From an uncultured Oscillospiraceae bacterium (GTDB taxonomy: Bacteria > Bacillota > Clostridia > Oscillospirales > Oscillospiraceae), in contig CALXDM010000005.1 in assembly GCA_944387065.1 (NCBI GenBank), positions 1 through 64,000 on the forward strand: DNA of 64,000 bases, read 5' to 3'. Below, in pieces: positions 26,564-34,753 of this stretch. Each line of letters begins with the position of its first letter. Position 1 is the first letter of the stretch. The position numbers and the translations under genes are program-made. The notes beneath the pieces are model-generated. The model was given only the letters and a program-made list of their open reading frames with translations, ran no database searches and was not told the origin of the DNA.

Positions 26564-28510
26564 TTGGAGTATCTGCGGAAACAGCGAGAGGGCACCCCGG
26601 AAGCCAGGACTGTGCACCCCCAGCCGCCTGCTTTCACGGAGATAGGCAACCAGGCCCTTCTGTCCCTGCTGGCAACACGGGAGGGGCGGTATCCTGCCCA
26701 GTCCGCGTCCGAGGGCCAGCTCCTGGCCGCCGCCATGCAGGCCAAGTTCCAGCGGCAGTTTGGCCAACCCATGGACGGTGTGCCAGTGCATTTCGATTGG
26801 GACGAGCCTGCCGAGTTTAGCCCCGGGAGCCACACCTCCGGCAGCGGCGTTCCCACCCCCCCTGGACACGAAGGACGGGCAGGGCAAAGCCCTAACCTAA
26901 CTGGCATCCCCACCCAGATGAAGCTGGACTTTGAGCAAAGGAGCGGGCTTTCCTTTGACGATGTGCGGGTGCATTATAATTCGGATAAGCCGGCAAAGAT
27001 TGACGCGCTGGCCTATACCCAGGGGACGCAGGTGTATATGGGTCCCGGTCAGGAGCGGCATTTGCGGCATGAGCTGGGTCATGTGGTGCAGCAAAAGCAG
27101 GGCATCGTCCGGCCCACCACCTGGATCCGCGGGCTTCCGGTGAATGACTGTCCGGCATTGGAGCGGGCCGCGGATCAGGGGCCAAGCGCGCCAGTCGGCC
27201 CCCCCTCTCTACCCATTTCCCAGAGCGCCGCGATACAGCGCTTCCACGTTGTCATGCCTGATCAGCTGACAGCTACAAATGGCTCCCCTGAACCCATCTT
27301 CTCCACACATAAAGTTGTGCATGACCCAACCGGTGGGACGGAAACTTCCAATCCCCCCTCCATTGGAAAAACCAATATCCATAAAAAATTAGAGAAAAAG
27401 ATAATCGGCATCTTACATCAAATCCATCAGAAAGAAGCGGATTCTGAACAGGGAATTTCCCCTCGTATCAGGCAAAGTTCTTCTCAGGCATCGAATCATG
27501 CTTCAGAAACGGATCAAGACACGCTCCCTTCTGCGTCTTGTTTCCCTGCCTCTTCATTCTGCTTTACGAGCTCCTCAACCAGCAGATATCATAAACGCTC
27601 TTCCTTTGATGACGGACTATCAAGTCTTTATGATCAATACTTTAGATTGTCAGGCCGGATCTCTGAGCCGCAGTTGCAGAATCGATCCCTGGGGGCACAA
27701 TATTTTAACAGGGATCCCTTCATGATTGCAACAGATCAAAGGACTGCGCCACAGCGCAACCGGCTTGTCATAGTCGGGCCGCACAGCAAGCAGATACAAG
27801 TAGAGCAGGTCAAGTCCCGCTTCTATGTGGGCGAGGTTGAAGCAGACCAACGGCATCCCATGCTTGTTTCGGAACATGGTCAGTTTGCGCTTACTGCGCT
27901 GTATCCTGAACCGAAGGAGGTATACTTATCTGACCAAGCTTTCCAGCAGGTAAAGGAAAGGTTGGAGCACAGAAATCATGGCGCCCCGACCGGCAATGGC
28001 GATATAGAACGCTCTCCCTTCTCCCTGGAAAAGAGGGGCCCATCCATTGACATAAGGGACAATGGCAAGACGTATCAACTTCATCGATGCATTGTTCTTA
28101 AGGACCAACAGGCGCTTATCGCTCTGTCTACTACCGTATGTAACGCGATCAGGTTCAATGTTTTAGGCGATAATGGCACAAACGGCTTGTTTGTCAGCTT
28201 CGAGGATGAGGATCAAAAATATATGCCCTGGGACTATCATCATGCCGCGATTCTTTGCAACGATGGCGATGACAATTTAACATTAGAAAACGGCGCCCGG
28301 AATGCTTGGCTTTTCAAGCAACTGGCGGAACGTCTTTCCATAGATGATCTGGTTGATTTAAAAAACTCGAGAAGAGGGTTCTCAGCGGTGAAAGAAATCT
28401 TGGAAGAGATGAACAAAACATGGCATTTCCGAATGTATGGTCCGGAAAAGCATGGCCAGGATATGGAACATCAACTCATATCCCGGTTTAAACGTCCAGG
28501 GCAGCCATAG
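26564..28510 (+). CDS. DUF4157 (eCIS-core) domain protein with HELGH motif, putative toxin/effector
   Basis: A 648-aa protein. Residues about 118-180 form a DUF4157/eCIS-core domain: MKLDFEQRSGLSFDDVRVHY, ALAYTQGTQVYMGPG and HLRHELGHVVQQKQG, with the zinc-peptidase-like HELGH at residue 169. Such domains are known from proteins associated with extracellular contractile injection systems and polymorphic toxins. The middle (about 230-400) is Ser/Thr/Gln-rich and low in structure. The C-terminal 220 residues are a separate globular domain with WDYHHAAILCNDGDDNLTLEN near residue 556; its activity is unknown. TTG at 26564 follows GGAGGTGAT; the longer ORF starts inside a hairpin. No injection-system structural genes or obvious immunity gene lie nearby. 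Confidence 0.75.
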   Translation: MEYLRKQREGTPEARTVHPQPPAFTEIGNQALLSLLATREGRYPAQSASEGQLLAAAMQAKFQRQFGQPMDGVPVHFDWDEPAEFSPGSHTSGSGVPTPPGHEGRAGQSPNLTGIPTQMKLDFEQRSGLSFDDVRVHYNSDKPAKIDALAYTQGTQVYMGPGQERHLRHELGHVVQQKQGIVRPTTWIRGLPVNDCPALERAADQGPSAPVGPPSLPISQSAAIQRFHVVMPDQLTATNGSPEPIFSTHKVVHDPTGGTETSNPPSIGKTNIHKKLEKKIIGILHQIHQKEADSEQGISPRIRQSSSQASNHASETDQDTLPSASCFPASSFCFTSSSTSRYHKRSSFDDGLSSLYDQYFRLSGRISEPQLQNRSLGAQYFNRDPFMIATDQRTAPQRNRLVIVGPHSKQIQVEQVKSRFYVGEVEADQRHPMLVSEHGQFALTALYPEPKEVYLSDQAFQQVKERLEHRNHGAPTGNGDIERSPFSLEKRGPSIDIRDNGKTYQLHRCIVLKDQQALIALSTTVCNAIRFNVLGDNGTNGLFVSFEDEDQKYMPWDYHHAAILCNDGDDNLTLENGARNAWLFKQLAERLSIDDLVDLKNSRRGFSAVKEILEEMNKTWHFRMYGPEKHGQDMEHQLISRFKRPGQP

Positions 28511-28572
28511 TCGAACTGAGGTTCCCAAAGGGATATCCTGGGGATGCCCCTTCGGATCGGTGGGTTCTTTTT

Positions 28573-28601
28573 GGGCGGCGGCCTTTGGCCGCCGCCCTTT
28601 T
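28573..28601 (+). terminator. Terminator after the DUF4157 gene
   Basis: GGGCGGCGGCC-TTT-GGCCGCCGCCC followed by TTTT. It separates two convergent genes. Confidence 0.85.
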
Positions 28602-28635
28602 GGAATTCAAGTCCCCGCTGCCTGGGCGGAAAAGG

Positions 28636-28975
28636 TTAGGCGTCGGTAAACACCTTGGCCATGATCTTCCACCCCTCCTCATCCTTCTTCAAGGCATGGA
28701 AGTCCACGTAGTTGGCCCCGTGGTAGTTCTCCAGCGTGATGCGGATAACCGCGATGTCCTGTACCGCGTCCAAGACGTCCACCCGGGCCACACAGTCTGT
28801 CGGGCCGGCTTGGGTGGCACTGTCAAACAGGGTCTGGATGGGCGCGCCATTGATGGTGGCGCTCTGGTGGAACGCGGGCTTCATCAGCCCCCCATCCCCC
28901 TTGGCACAGCCGTCCACATACCGCTGCGCGGCGCGCAGGATCTCTTCATTAGTCCTTCACTTTCAGCTCTTTCAT
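28636..28975 (-). pseudogene. NTF2-like (putative lumazine-binding) protein, frameshifted near the start
   Basis: The main frame encodes a small NTF2-like fold: QRYVDGCAKGDGGLMKPAFH at the front and NYVDFHALKKDEEGWKIMAK at the end, as in the putative lumazine-binding/DUF4440 group. The well-placed ATG at 28975 (GGAGG 10 nt upstream) opens MKELKVKD and then hits TAA, while the body (TNEEILRAAQRYVDG) continues in another frame. Removing one G at about 28954-28955 restores a normal-length protein of about 112 aa. It is therefore a frameshifted gene, or a sequence error. A GTG at 28917 could start a shortened 93-aa form. Confidence 0.7.
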
Positions 28976-29012
28976 AGCTTGTGGCCTCCCATTCGATAAT
29001 GTGCCGGAGGGC

Positions 29013-29041
29013 TTGACAGCTTCCGGCCCTTCCGCTATCAT
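29013..29041 (+). promoter_or_regulatory. Promoter of the HxlR-family regulator
   Basis: TTGACA, 17 bp, TATCAT, about 70 nt before the start codon. It lies in the divergent space between the regulator and the NTF2-like gene, so self-regulation and control of both is plausible. Confidence 0.7.
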
Positions 29042-29112
29042 CATAGCATGGGCTTTCAAAATTTCAAGTACGCACATTGGGGTGTGGTACTTACCAAAAG
29101 GAGAGTGCCCCC

Positions 29113-29445
29113 ATGGGACAACGCTGCATCGCCAACGAATGCCTGGGCTCCACCGGGTTTAGCTATACCCTGTCCCTCATCAACGGCAAATACAAGATGA
29201 CCGTCCTCTATACCCTGATGGAGTTCGGGGTGGTGCGCTTCAATGAGATGAAGAAGTACATCGGCGGCATCTCCTACAAAACCCTCAGCTCCACCCTGAA
29301 GGAGCTGGAGTCCGACGGACTGGTCCACCGGGAAGAGTACCCCCAGATCCCACCCAAGGTGGAGTATAGCCTGACTCCCCGGGGCCAGTCCCTCATCCCC
29401 ATTCTGGATCAGATGTGCGAGTGGGGGGACCAGAACCGACTGTGA
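29113..29445 (+). CDS. HxlR family transcriptional regulator
   Basis: A 110-aa winged-helix regulator. It has the HxlR pattern: short N-terminus with two Cys (RCIANECLG), then LSLINGKYKMTVLYTLMEFG, RFNEMKKYIGGISYKTLSSTLKELESDGLVHREEYPQIPPKVEYSLTPRGQSL in sections typical of the family (helix-turn-helix and wing). ATG at 29113 follows AAAAGGAG. HxlR proteins often sense redox-active or electrophilic compounds through Cys; that is only an inference here. Divergent from the frameshifted NTF2-like gene, its likely target. Confidence 0.9.
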   Translation: MGQRCIANECLGSTGFSYTLSLINGKYKMTVLYTLMEFGVVRFNEMKKYIGGISYKTLSSTLKELESDGLVHREEYPQIPPKVEYSLTPRGQSLIPILDQMCEWGDQNRL

Positions 29446-29455
29446 ATCAAATGAA

Positions 29456-29500
29456 GGGCCAGGCCCCTGCCGCCTAAGCGGCAGGGGCCTGGCCCTTTTC
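29456..29500. terminator. Terminator between HxlR gene and the P-type ATPase gene
   Basis: GGGCCAGGCCCCTGCCGC pairs with its exact complement (18 bp) around CTAA, followed by TTTTC on the plus strand. Serves the convergent genes. Confidence 0.85.
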
Positions 29501-29509
29501 TTGAAACGA

Positions 29510-31396
29510 TCAGCTACGCCCCGCAAACAGGGCCCGGATGGCGTTGAGCACCGCCAGGATCATCACCCCCACATCGGCGAAGATGGCAAGCCACATATTG
29601 GCCACCCCCAGGGCCACCAGCAGCAGGCAGGCCAGCTTTACCCCGATGGCAAAGACGATGTTCTGATAGACGATGGCCAGGCACTTTCGGGAGATGCGGA
29701 TGGCCTGGGCGATCTTCCTGGGGTCGTCGTCCATGAGCACCACGTCGGCCGCCTCGATGGCCGCGTCCGAGCCCATGGCCCCCATGGCCACGCCGATGTC
29801 CGCCCGGCTGAGCACCGGCGCGTCGTTGATGCCGTCGCCCACAAAGGCCAGCTTTTCCCGCTCCCCCTCGGTCTGTAAAAGCGCCTCTACCCGCTCCACC
29901 TTGTCCCCGGGCAGCAGCTGGGCGTGCACCTGGTCAATCCCCAGCTGGGCTGCCACCTGATCGGCCACCGGCTGGGCGTCTCCGGTGAGCATCACCGTCC
30001 GGCGCACCCCAGCCTTCTTTAGCTCCTGGATGGCCTGCTGAGCGGTGGGCTTCACCCGGTCTGCGATGACGATGTGCCCCGCGTATGCCCCGTTCAGCGC
30101 CATGTGAATGATGGTGCCCACGCTGTGGCAGGGCCGGAAGGGGACGCCCAGGCGCTTCATGAGCTTTTCGTTGCCCGCGGCCACCTCCATCCCGTCCACC
30201 TGGGCAATGACGCCGTTTCCACTGATCTCCTGGATCTCCCCCACTCGGGAACGGTCTATGGGCCTGCCATAGGCCCGCTGCAAGCTCTTGCTGATGGGGT
30301 GGGACGAGGCGCTCTCGGCCAGGGCGGCGTACTCCACCAGCTTGGCCTGCTCCATGGAGCTGTGGTGGATGGCGTTGACCTCAAACACCCCCTGGGTCAG
30401 GGTGCCCGTCTTGTCAAACACCACGGTCCTGGTCTGGGACAGGGCCTCCAGATAGTTGGATCCCTTCACCAGCACCCCGGCTTTGCTGGCCCCGCCGATG
30501 CCGGCAAAAAAGGACAGGGGGATGCTGATCACCAGGGCACAGGGACAGCTGGCCACCAGGAAGGTCAGGGCGCGATAGATCCAGGTGCCCCAGTCCCCGT
30601 CCAGCCCCAGCCCCGCCAGGCCCACCAGCGGCGGCACCACGGCCAGCACCAGGGCCGCGCCGCACACCGCCGGGGTGTACACCCGGGCAAACCTGGTGAT
30701 GAAGTCCTCCGACCGGGACTTGCGGGAGCTGGCATTCTCCACCAGATCCAGGATCCGGGACACGGTGGACTCCCCGAAAGGCTTGGTGGTGCGCACCCGC
30801 AGCACCCCCGTCAGATTGATACAGCCGCTGATGATCTCGTCGCCCTGCCCAACCTCTCGGGGCAGGCTCTCCCCGGTCAGGGCGCTGGTGTTCAGGGTAG
30901 AGCTGCCCTGGTCCACCACCCCGTCCAGCGGCACCTTCTCCCCCGGCTGCACCACGATGAGCGTCCCCACCTCCACCTCGTCCGGATCCACCCGCTCCAG
31001 CCTGCCCTCCCGCTCCACATTGGCGTAGTCGGGGCGGATGTCCATCAGGGCGCTGATGTTCCGGCGGCTCTTGCCCACGGCATAGCTCTGGAACCACTCG
31101 CCCACCTGATAGAACAGCATCACCGCAATGGCCTCGGTGTAGTCCCCGCTGCCCGCGTACAGCGCCAGGGCAATGGCGCCGATGGTGGCCACTGCCATGA
31201 GGAAGTTCTCGTCAAAGATCTGCCCATTGCGGATGCCCCTGCCCGCCTTGAGCAGGATATCGTAGCCAATGATCAGGTAGGGTACCAGGTAAAGCGCAAA
31301 GCGCAGCCATCCCTGGACTGGAATCAGGTTCAAAGCGATCAGCAGCACCGCCGCCACCAGGATCCTGGCCAGCATCCTGCGCTGTTTCTTACTCAT
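29510..31396 (-). CDS. Heavy-metal P1B-type ATPase (Zn/Cd/Pb exporter type)
   Basis: Membrane pump that most likely exports zinc, cadmium or lead. The 628-aa protein has the transmembrane metal motif SCPCAL, the phosphorylation site FDKTGTLTQG, HPISKS, GDGINDAPVLSRADIGVAMG and the C-terminal ADVGVMILAVLNAIRAL, a ZntA/CadA-like ending. It lacks an N-terminal metal-binding domain; the HMA protein encoded just upstream (31511) probably supplies it. ATG at 31396 lies 6 nt after GAGGTG. An AT-rich palindrome (31423-31444) just ahead is a likely operator for an ArsR-type repressor such as the one at 34367. Confidence 0.94.
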   Translation of the reverse strand: MSKKQRRMLARILVAAVLLIALNLIPVQGWLRFALYLVPYLIIGYDILLKAGRGIRNGQIFDENFLMAVATIGAIALALYAGSGDYTEAIAVMLFYQVGEWFQSYAVGKSRRNISALMDIRPDYANVEREGRLERVDPDEVEVGTLIVVQPGEKVPLDGVVDQGSSTLNTSALTGESLPREVGQGDEIISGCINLTGVLRVRTTKPFGESTVSRILDLVENASSRKSRSEDFITRFARVYTPAVCGAALVLAVVPPLVGLAGLGLDGDWGTWIYRALTFLVASCPCALVISIPLSFFAGIGGASKAGVLVKGSNYLEALSQTRTVVFDKTGTLTQGVFEVNAIHHSSMEQAKLVEYAALAESASSHPISKSLQRAYGRPIDRSRVGEIQEISGNGVIAQVDGMEVAAGNEKLMKRLGVPFRPCHSVGTIIHMALNGAYAGHIVIADRVKPTAQQAIQELKKAGVRRTVMLTGDAQPVADQVAAQLGIDQVHAQLLPGDKVERVEALLQTEGEREKLAFVGDGINDAPVLSRADIGVAMGAMGSDAAIEAADVVLMDDDPRKIAQAIRISRKCLAIVYQNIVFAIGVKLACLLLVALGVANMWLAIFADVGVMILAVLNAIRALFAGRS

Positions 31397-31422
31397 CTTC
31401 ACCACCTCAGTTTCCCATTCAA

Positions 31423-31444
31423 CAATTAAATACTTATTTATTTG
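31423..31444. promoter_or_regulatory. AT-rich imperfect palindrome ahead of the metal ATPase
   Basis: CAATTAAATA-CT-TATTTATTTG: arms match at 9 of 10 positions. It lies 27 nt upstream of the ATPase start in GC-rich surroundings. Size and composition fit ArsR/SmtB-type metal-sensor operators. Confidence 0.55.
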
Positions 31445-31455
31445 TTTGTGGCTAA

Positions 31456-31497
31456 GAAAGCGCCCTCGGCCAGGGGCGCATTGCCTGGGGCGCTTTC
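31456..31497 (-). terminator. Terminator-like hairpin between HMA gene and ATPase gene
   Basis: GAAAGCGCCC and GGGCGCTTTC (10-bp arms) enclose a GC-rich loop with a partial CCAGG/CCTGG helix. On the minus strand the second arm ends CTTTCTT. It probably limits HMA transcripts, leaving the ATPase to its own promoter. Confidence 0.6.
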
Positions 31498-31510
31498 TCC
31501 TTCCTGTTGA

Positions 31511-31729
31511 TCAGAGGTAGACCTCGCAGTCGCTCTCCACCCGTTTGCAGTTCTTCCGCACCTGCTCCATCACCGCTTTGGGGTCGTGCCCCTCGGCAAA
31601 CTCCACGATCATCTTCAGGGTCATGAAGTTCACCGTAGCGGCCTGGACGCCCTCAGTCTTGCGGGCAGCCTGCTCCATCTTGTCCGCGCAGCTGGCGCAG
31701 TCCACTTCAATCTGATAGGTTTTTTTCAT
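31511..31729 (-). CDS. HMA-domain metallochaperone
   Basis: A 72-aa single heavy-metal-associated domain protein with the metal-binding CxxC as DCASCADKMEQ (Cys near residues 10 and 13), a typical ferredoxin-like length, and the C-terminal Cys-containing KNCKRVESDCEVYL, which adds two further thiols. It likely delivers metal to the adjacent ATPase, which has no HMA domain of its own. ATG at 31729 follows AAAGGGGA; an upstream in-frame ATG at 31765 adds 12 residues and lies in the operator region. Confidence 0.9.
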   Translation of the reverse strand: MKKTYQIEVDCASCADKMEQAARKTEGVQAATVNFMTLKMIVEFAEGHDPKAVMEQVRKNCKRVESDCEVYL

Positions 31730-31752
31730 GTGATGCTTCCCCTTTCGGACAA

Positions 31753-31775
31753 GATTATTTATCAATTAAATAATC
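31753..31775. promoter_or_regulatory. Perfect 9-bp palindrome ahead of the HMA gene
   Basis: GATTATTTA-TCAAT-TAAATAATC, arms exact. It lies 23 nt upstream of the HMA start. It shares the TTTAATTG core on the minus strand with the element at 31423, so the same regulator probably binds both. The stretch from 31776 to 31926 holds no recognisable gene. Confidence 0.6.
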
Positions 31776-31926
31776 TTTTAATTCTAATCGCATCATACGC
31801 TGTCTGGGCCATCTTGTCAACCACTTTCCATCAGATCCTTCCAATTGGGCAAACTCTGCTTCCAATTCGGCATCTTTCTGCCTGGGTCAGGCTGGGACGA
31901 GTCGGGGAAAGCCGCCCCAGCCCGCC

Positions 31927-33966
31927 TCAGGTCAGAAACAGCCCCAGCTGGTAGACCAGGAAGGTGACTGCCCAGGCCACCGCCAGCTGGAACAGAGCGG
32001 TAAAGCCCATCCAGGCCCAGCTGCCCGATTCCTTCCGGATGGTGGCCAGAGTGGCTGCGCAGGGGATGTAGAGCAGGCAAAACACCATCAGGCACAGGGC
32101 GTTGAGAGGCCCGAAGCCAATCCCGGCCAGGGCCGCGGCGAAGGCGTCCATCCCCTCCGGGGCGGCGGCGTTGGCCACGCCGAAGAGCACCGCGCAGCTG
32201 GACACCACCACCTCTTTGGCTGAGATGCCCGCAATCAGCGCCACCACGATCTGCCAAAAGCCCAGCCCGATGGGGGCAAAGACCGGCACCAGCCAGCGGC
32301 CGATATGGGCCCCAAAGCTGGCCCCCATCCCGCCGGAGTAGCCCTGAGGTCCGAAGTTCAGCACCAGCCAGAGCAGCAGGGTGGCCAGAAAGATGGTGGT
32401 GCCCGCCTTGCCCAGGTAGTCCTTCACCTTTTCCCAGACATAGATCGCCACCGTCCTGCCGTCCGGCAGCTTGTAGTCGGGCAGCTCGATCATCAGGTAG
32501 TTGACGCTGCCCCGCCGGTCCAGCAGGTGGAGCACCCAGGACACCCCGATGGCCACCCCGATGCCGATCAGGTACATGGAGTAGGCCACCACCATGGCGC
32601 TGTTGGGGAAGAACAGCTGGGAAAACAGGATGTAGATGGTCAGCCGGGCGTTGCAGCTCATGAAGGGGGTGACCAGCATCACCTTATACCGGTCCCGCCG
32701 GTTCTCCAGCGCCCGGGAGGCCATGAGGGCGGGTACCGTGCAGCCAAAGCCCAGCAGCATGGGGATGAACGCCTTGCCAGACAAGCCCAGCCTGCTCATG
32801 ATTCCCTCCATCACATAGGCCACCCGGGCCATGTAGCCGCTGTCCTCCAGCAGGGCCAGGCAGAGGAAGAGGATCAGGATGTTGGGCAGGAAGGTCACGA
32901 TACTCCCCACCCCGCCGATCACCCCATCCACCACCAGGGAGGACACCACCCCATTGACCTGGGCCACGGCCAGAAAGTCCGCCACCCCACCGGACAGCCA
33001 GCCCACGGCCAGCTCAAAATACCCCTTGATCCAGTCGCCTATGGTAAAGGTGAGGAAAAAGGCACCGGCCATGATGGCCAGGAAGGCGGGGATCCCCCAC
33101 ACCGGGTGGGTGAGCACCCGGTCAACCCGCTGAGTGAGCAGGTCCTGGCGCTGCTTGTGCAGCAGCACCTCATGGAGGATCTCCTCGATGAATTCATATT
33201 TCTGATTGACGATATCCGATGCGCAGTCCTCGGAAAGCCCCTGGGGCAGCTCCAACGGATAGCGCTGGGTGATCTCCCGATCCCCCTCCAGCAGCTTCAA
33301 AGCGTGCCAGCGGTAGTTGTCCAGCTGGGGATAGCGCCGCTCCAGCTGGGCCGTGAGCTGGTCGATCTGATCCTCGATGCCGTCTGAGTAAACCATGGCG
33401 TACCGCGCATGGCGCTCCTCCCTTCCGCCGCCTCCCCGGTGGTGATGGATCAGGCAGTCGGGCTGGGTGCATCCCCTGTGGTGGACGGCGGCGTGGAGCA
33501 GGATGTCCAGCCCCCGGCGCTTCCGGGCCGACACCGGGATCACCGGGATGCCCAGCATCTCTGGCAGGCGGTGCAGGTCGATCTCCATGCCCCGCTTCTC
33601 CACGATGTCCATCATGTTCAGGGCCAGCACCACCGGCTTGCCCAGCTCCAGCAGCTGCAGCGTCAGATACAGGCTGCGCTCCAGGGTAGAGGCGTCGGCC
33701 ACGTTGATCATCACATCCACCTCATCGCTGAGGATGAACTGCCGGGCCACCGTCTCCTCCATGGTGTAGGAACTCAGGCTGTAAGTGCCGGGCAGGTCCA
33801 CCAGCCGGATGTCCAGGCCATGGTCCTGGATGGCCCCCTCCACCCGTTCCACCGTGACCCCCGGCCAGTTAGCCACCTTCAGGTTGGCCCCGGTGTAGGC
33901 GTTGAACAGGGTGGTCTTGCCGCAGTTGGGGTTGCCGATGAACCCGATGGTCATCCCCCCGCTCAT
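31927..33966 (-). CDS. feoB: Ferrous iron transporter FeoB
   Basis: Imports Fe(II) across the cytoplasmic membrane with a cytosolic G-protein domain. The 679-aa protein has G1 GNPNCGKT, G3 DLPGTYS and G4 NMMD in its first 130 residues, a His/Gly-rich insert (IHHHRGGGGREERHARY) near residue 175, then the two Gate domains with about ten membrane helices (GFGCTVPALMASRALE, ISAKEVVVSSCAVLFG). ATG at 33966 overlaps the feoA stop (ATGA). Length is a little shorter than E. coli FeoB, common in Firmicutes. Confidence 0.96.
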   Translation of the reverse strand: MSGGMTIGFIGNPNCGKTTLFNAYTGANLKVANWPGVTVERVEGAIQDHGLDIRLVDLPGTYSLSSYTMEETVARQFILSDEVDVMINVADASTLERSLYLTLQLLELGKPVVLALNMMDIVEKRGMEIDLHRLPEMLGIPVIPVSARKRRGLDILLHAAVHHRGCTQPDCLIHHHRGGGGREERHARYAMVYSDGIEDQIDQLTAQLERRYPQLDNYRWHALKLLEGDREITQRYPLELPQGLSEDCASDIVNQKYEFIEEILHEVLLHKQRQDLLTQRVDRVLTHPVWGIPAFLAIMAGAFFLTFTIGDWIKGYFELAVGWLSGGVADFLAVAQVNGVVSSLVVDGVIGGVGSIVTFLPNILILFLCLALLEDSGYMARVAYVMEGIMSRLGLSGKAFIPMLLGFGCTVPALMASRALENRRDRYKVMLVTPFMSCNARLTIYILFSQLFFPNSAMVVAYSMYLIGIGVAIGVSWVLHLLDRRGSVNYLMIELPDYKLPDGRTVAIYVWEKVKDYLGKAGTTIFLATLLLWLVLNFGPQGYSGGMGASFGAHIGRWLVPVFAPIGLGFWQIVVALIAGISAKEVVVSSCAVLFGVANAAAPEGMDAFAAALAGIGFGPLNALCLMVFCLLYIPCAATLATIRKESGSWAWMGFTALFQLAVAWAVTFLVYQLGLFLT

Positions 33967-34187
33967 GCCTCGTCCTCCACTTCGATGTTCCGGGTGATAT
34001 AGGCCCCCAGGGCAAACCTGGCCCCCCGCAGCCGGATGATGAGGATGCCATCCCCCTTCCGGTTGAGGACGGACACCGGCGTCCGCCGGGTCATCCCCAG
34101 CGCCTCCAGCCGGCGCTGGACCTGAAAGGGTAGGTGGATCTCCTTCACCCGGTAAGTTTGTCCGATCTGCCCGTGCCGCAAACGCAT
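33963..34187 (-). CDS. feoA: FeoA family protein
   Basis: Small SH3-like cytosolic partner of FeoB. The 74-aa product contains VQRRLEALGMTRRTPVSVLN and GDGILIIRLRGARFALG, the typical FeoA core. AGGGGGCG precedes the ATG. Overlaps feoB by 4 nt, so the two are translationally coupled. Confidence 0.94.
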   Translation of the reverse strand: MRLRHGQIGQTYRVKEIHLPFQVQRRLEALGMTRRTPVSVLNRKGDGILIIRLRGARFALGAYITRNIEVEDEA

Positions 34188-34223
34188 CTGTACGCCCCCT
34201 ATGCATTGGTGTTTTCGCTTTTT

Positions 34224-34252
34224 ATCTTACTCCACAGCAGGCCAGGCCGCAA
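34224..34252 (-). promoter_or_regulatory. Promoter of feoA-feoB
   Basis: The minus strand reads TTGCGG (34252-34247), 17 bp, TAAGAT (34229-34224). It is back-to-back with the arsR promoter. No clear Fur box was seen. Confidence 0.6.
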
Positions 34253-34280
34253 GTCCAAATCTCCCCCAAAATCCCATGCG

Positions 34281-34309
34281 TTGACTTTTCCCGCTCAATT
34301 GTATATACT
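34281..34309 (+). promoter_or_regulatory. Promoter of arsR-araC-zip
   Basis: TTGACT, 17 bp, TATACT on the plus strand, about 58 nt before the ArsR-family start codon. Confidence 0.75.
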
Positions 34310-34366
34310 GGCTGCAAACGCAGCGGCTGGACAGCCCGTGCGCCGCACCGCAAAGGGGGAACCGGG

Positions 34367-34729
34367 ATGACGGGGAAACCACTGCCCCATGACCATGGGC
34401 AGAAAACAGAGGCCATTCTGGAACGGGTACCCCGGCTGGATCAGTTCCAGACCGTGGCCGACATCTTTAAGCAGCTGGGCGACGGCAGCCGGATCCGCAT
34501 CTTCTGGCTGCTTTGCCATTGCGAGCAGTGCGTCATCAACCTGTCCTCCATGGTGGAGATGAGCAGCCCGGCGGTCTCCCACCACCTGCGCCAGCTCAAG
34601 AGCGGCGGGCTCATCGTCAGCCGCCGGGAAGGCCGGGAGGTCTACTACAAGGCGGCCCAAACCCAGCGTGCCCAGTTGCTGCACCACATGATCGAGGCCA
34701 TGGTGGAGATTGCCTGTCCCTCCCCTTGA
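34367..34729 (+). CDS. ArsR/SmtB family metal-sensing repressor
   Basis: A 120-aa winged-helix repressor. The order VADIFKQLGDGSRIRIFWLL, CHCEQCVINLSSMVEMSSPAVSHHLRQLK in sections, then GLIVSRREGREVYYK is the classic ArsR fold. CHCEQC in helix alpha-3 offers a CadC/ArsR-type thiol metal site, and the last helix (LLHHMIEAMVEIACP) has a His-His and Cys that could form an alpha-5 site. Likely target: the palindromes before the HMA and ATPase genes. It begins an arsR-araC-zip run. Confidence 0.92.
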   Translation: MTGKPLPHDHGQKTEAILERVPRLDQFQTVADIFKQLGDGSRIRIFWLLCHCEQCVINLSSMVEMSSPAVSHHLRQLKSGGLIVSRREGREVYYKAAQTQRAQLLHHMIEAMVEIACPSP

Positions 34730-34753
34730 TCCTATGCCCAGAGGAGGGATTCC

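Noticed and set aside
34188..34280. Fur box before feoA
   Set aside because: No 19-bp GATAATGAT-like inverted repeat could be found; only the promoter hexamers are clear.
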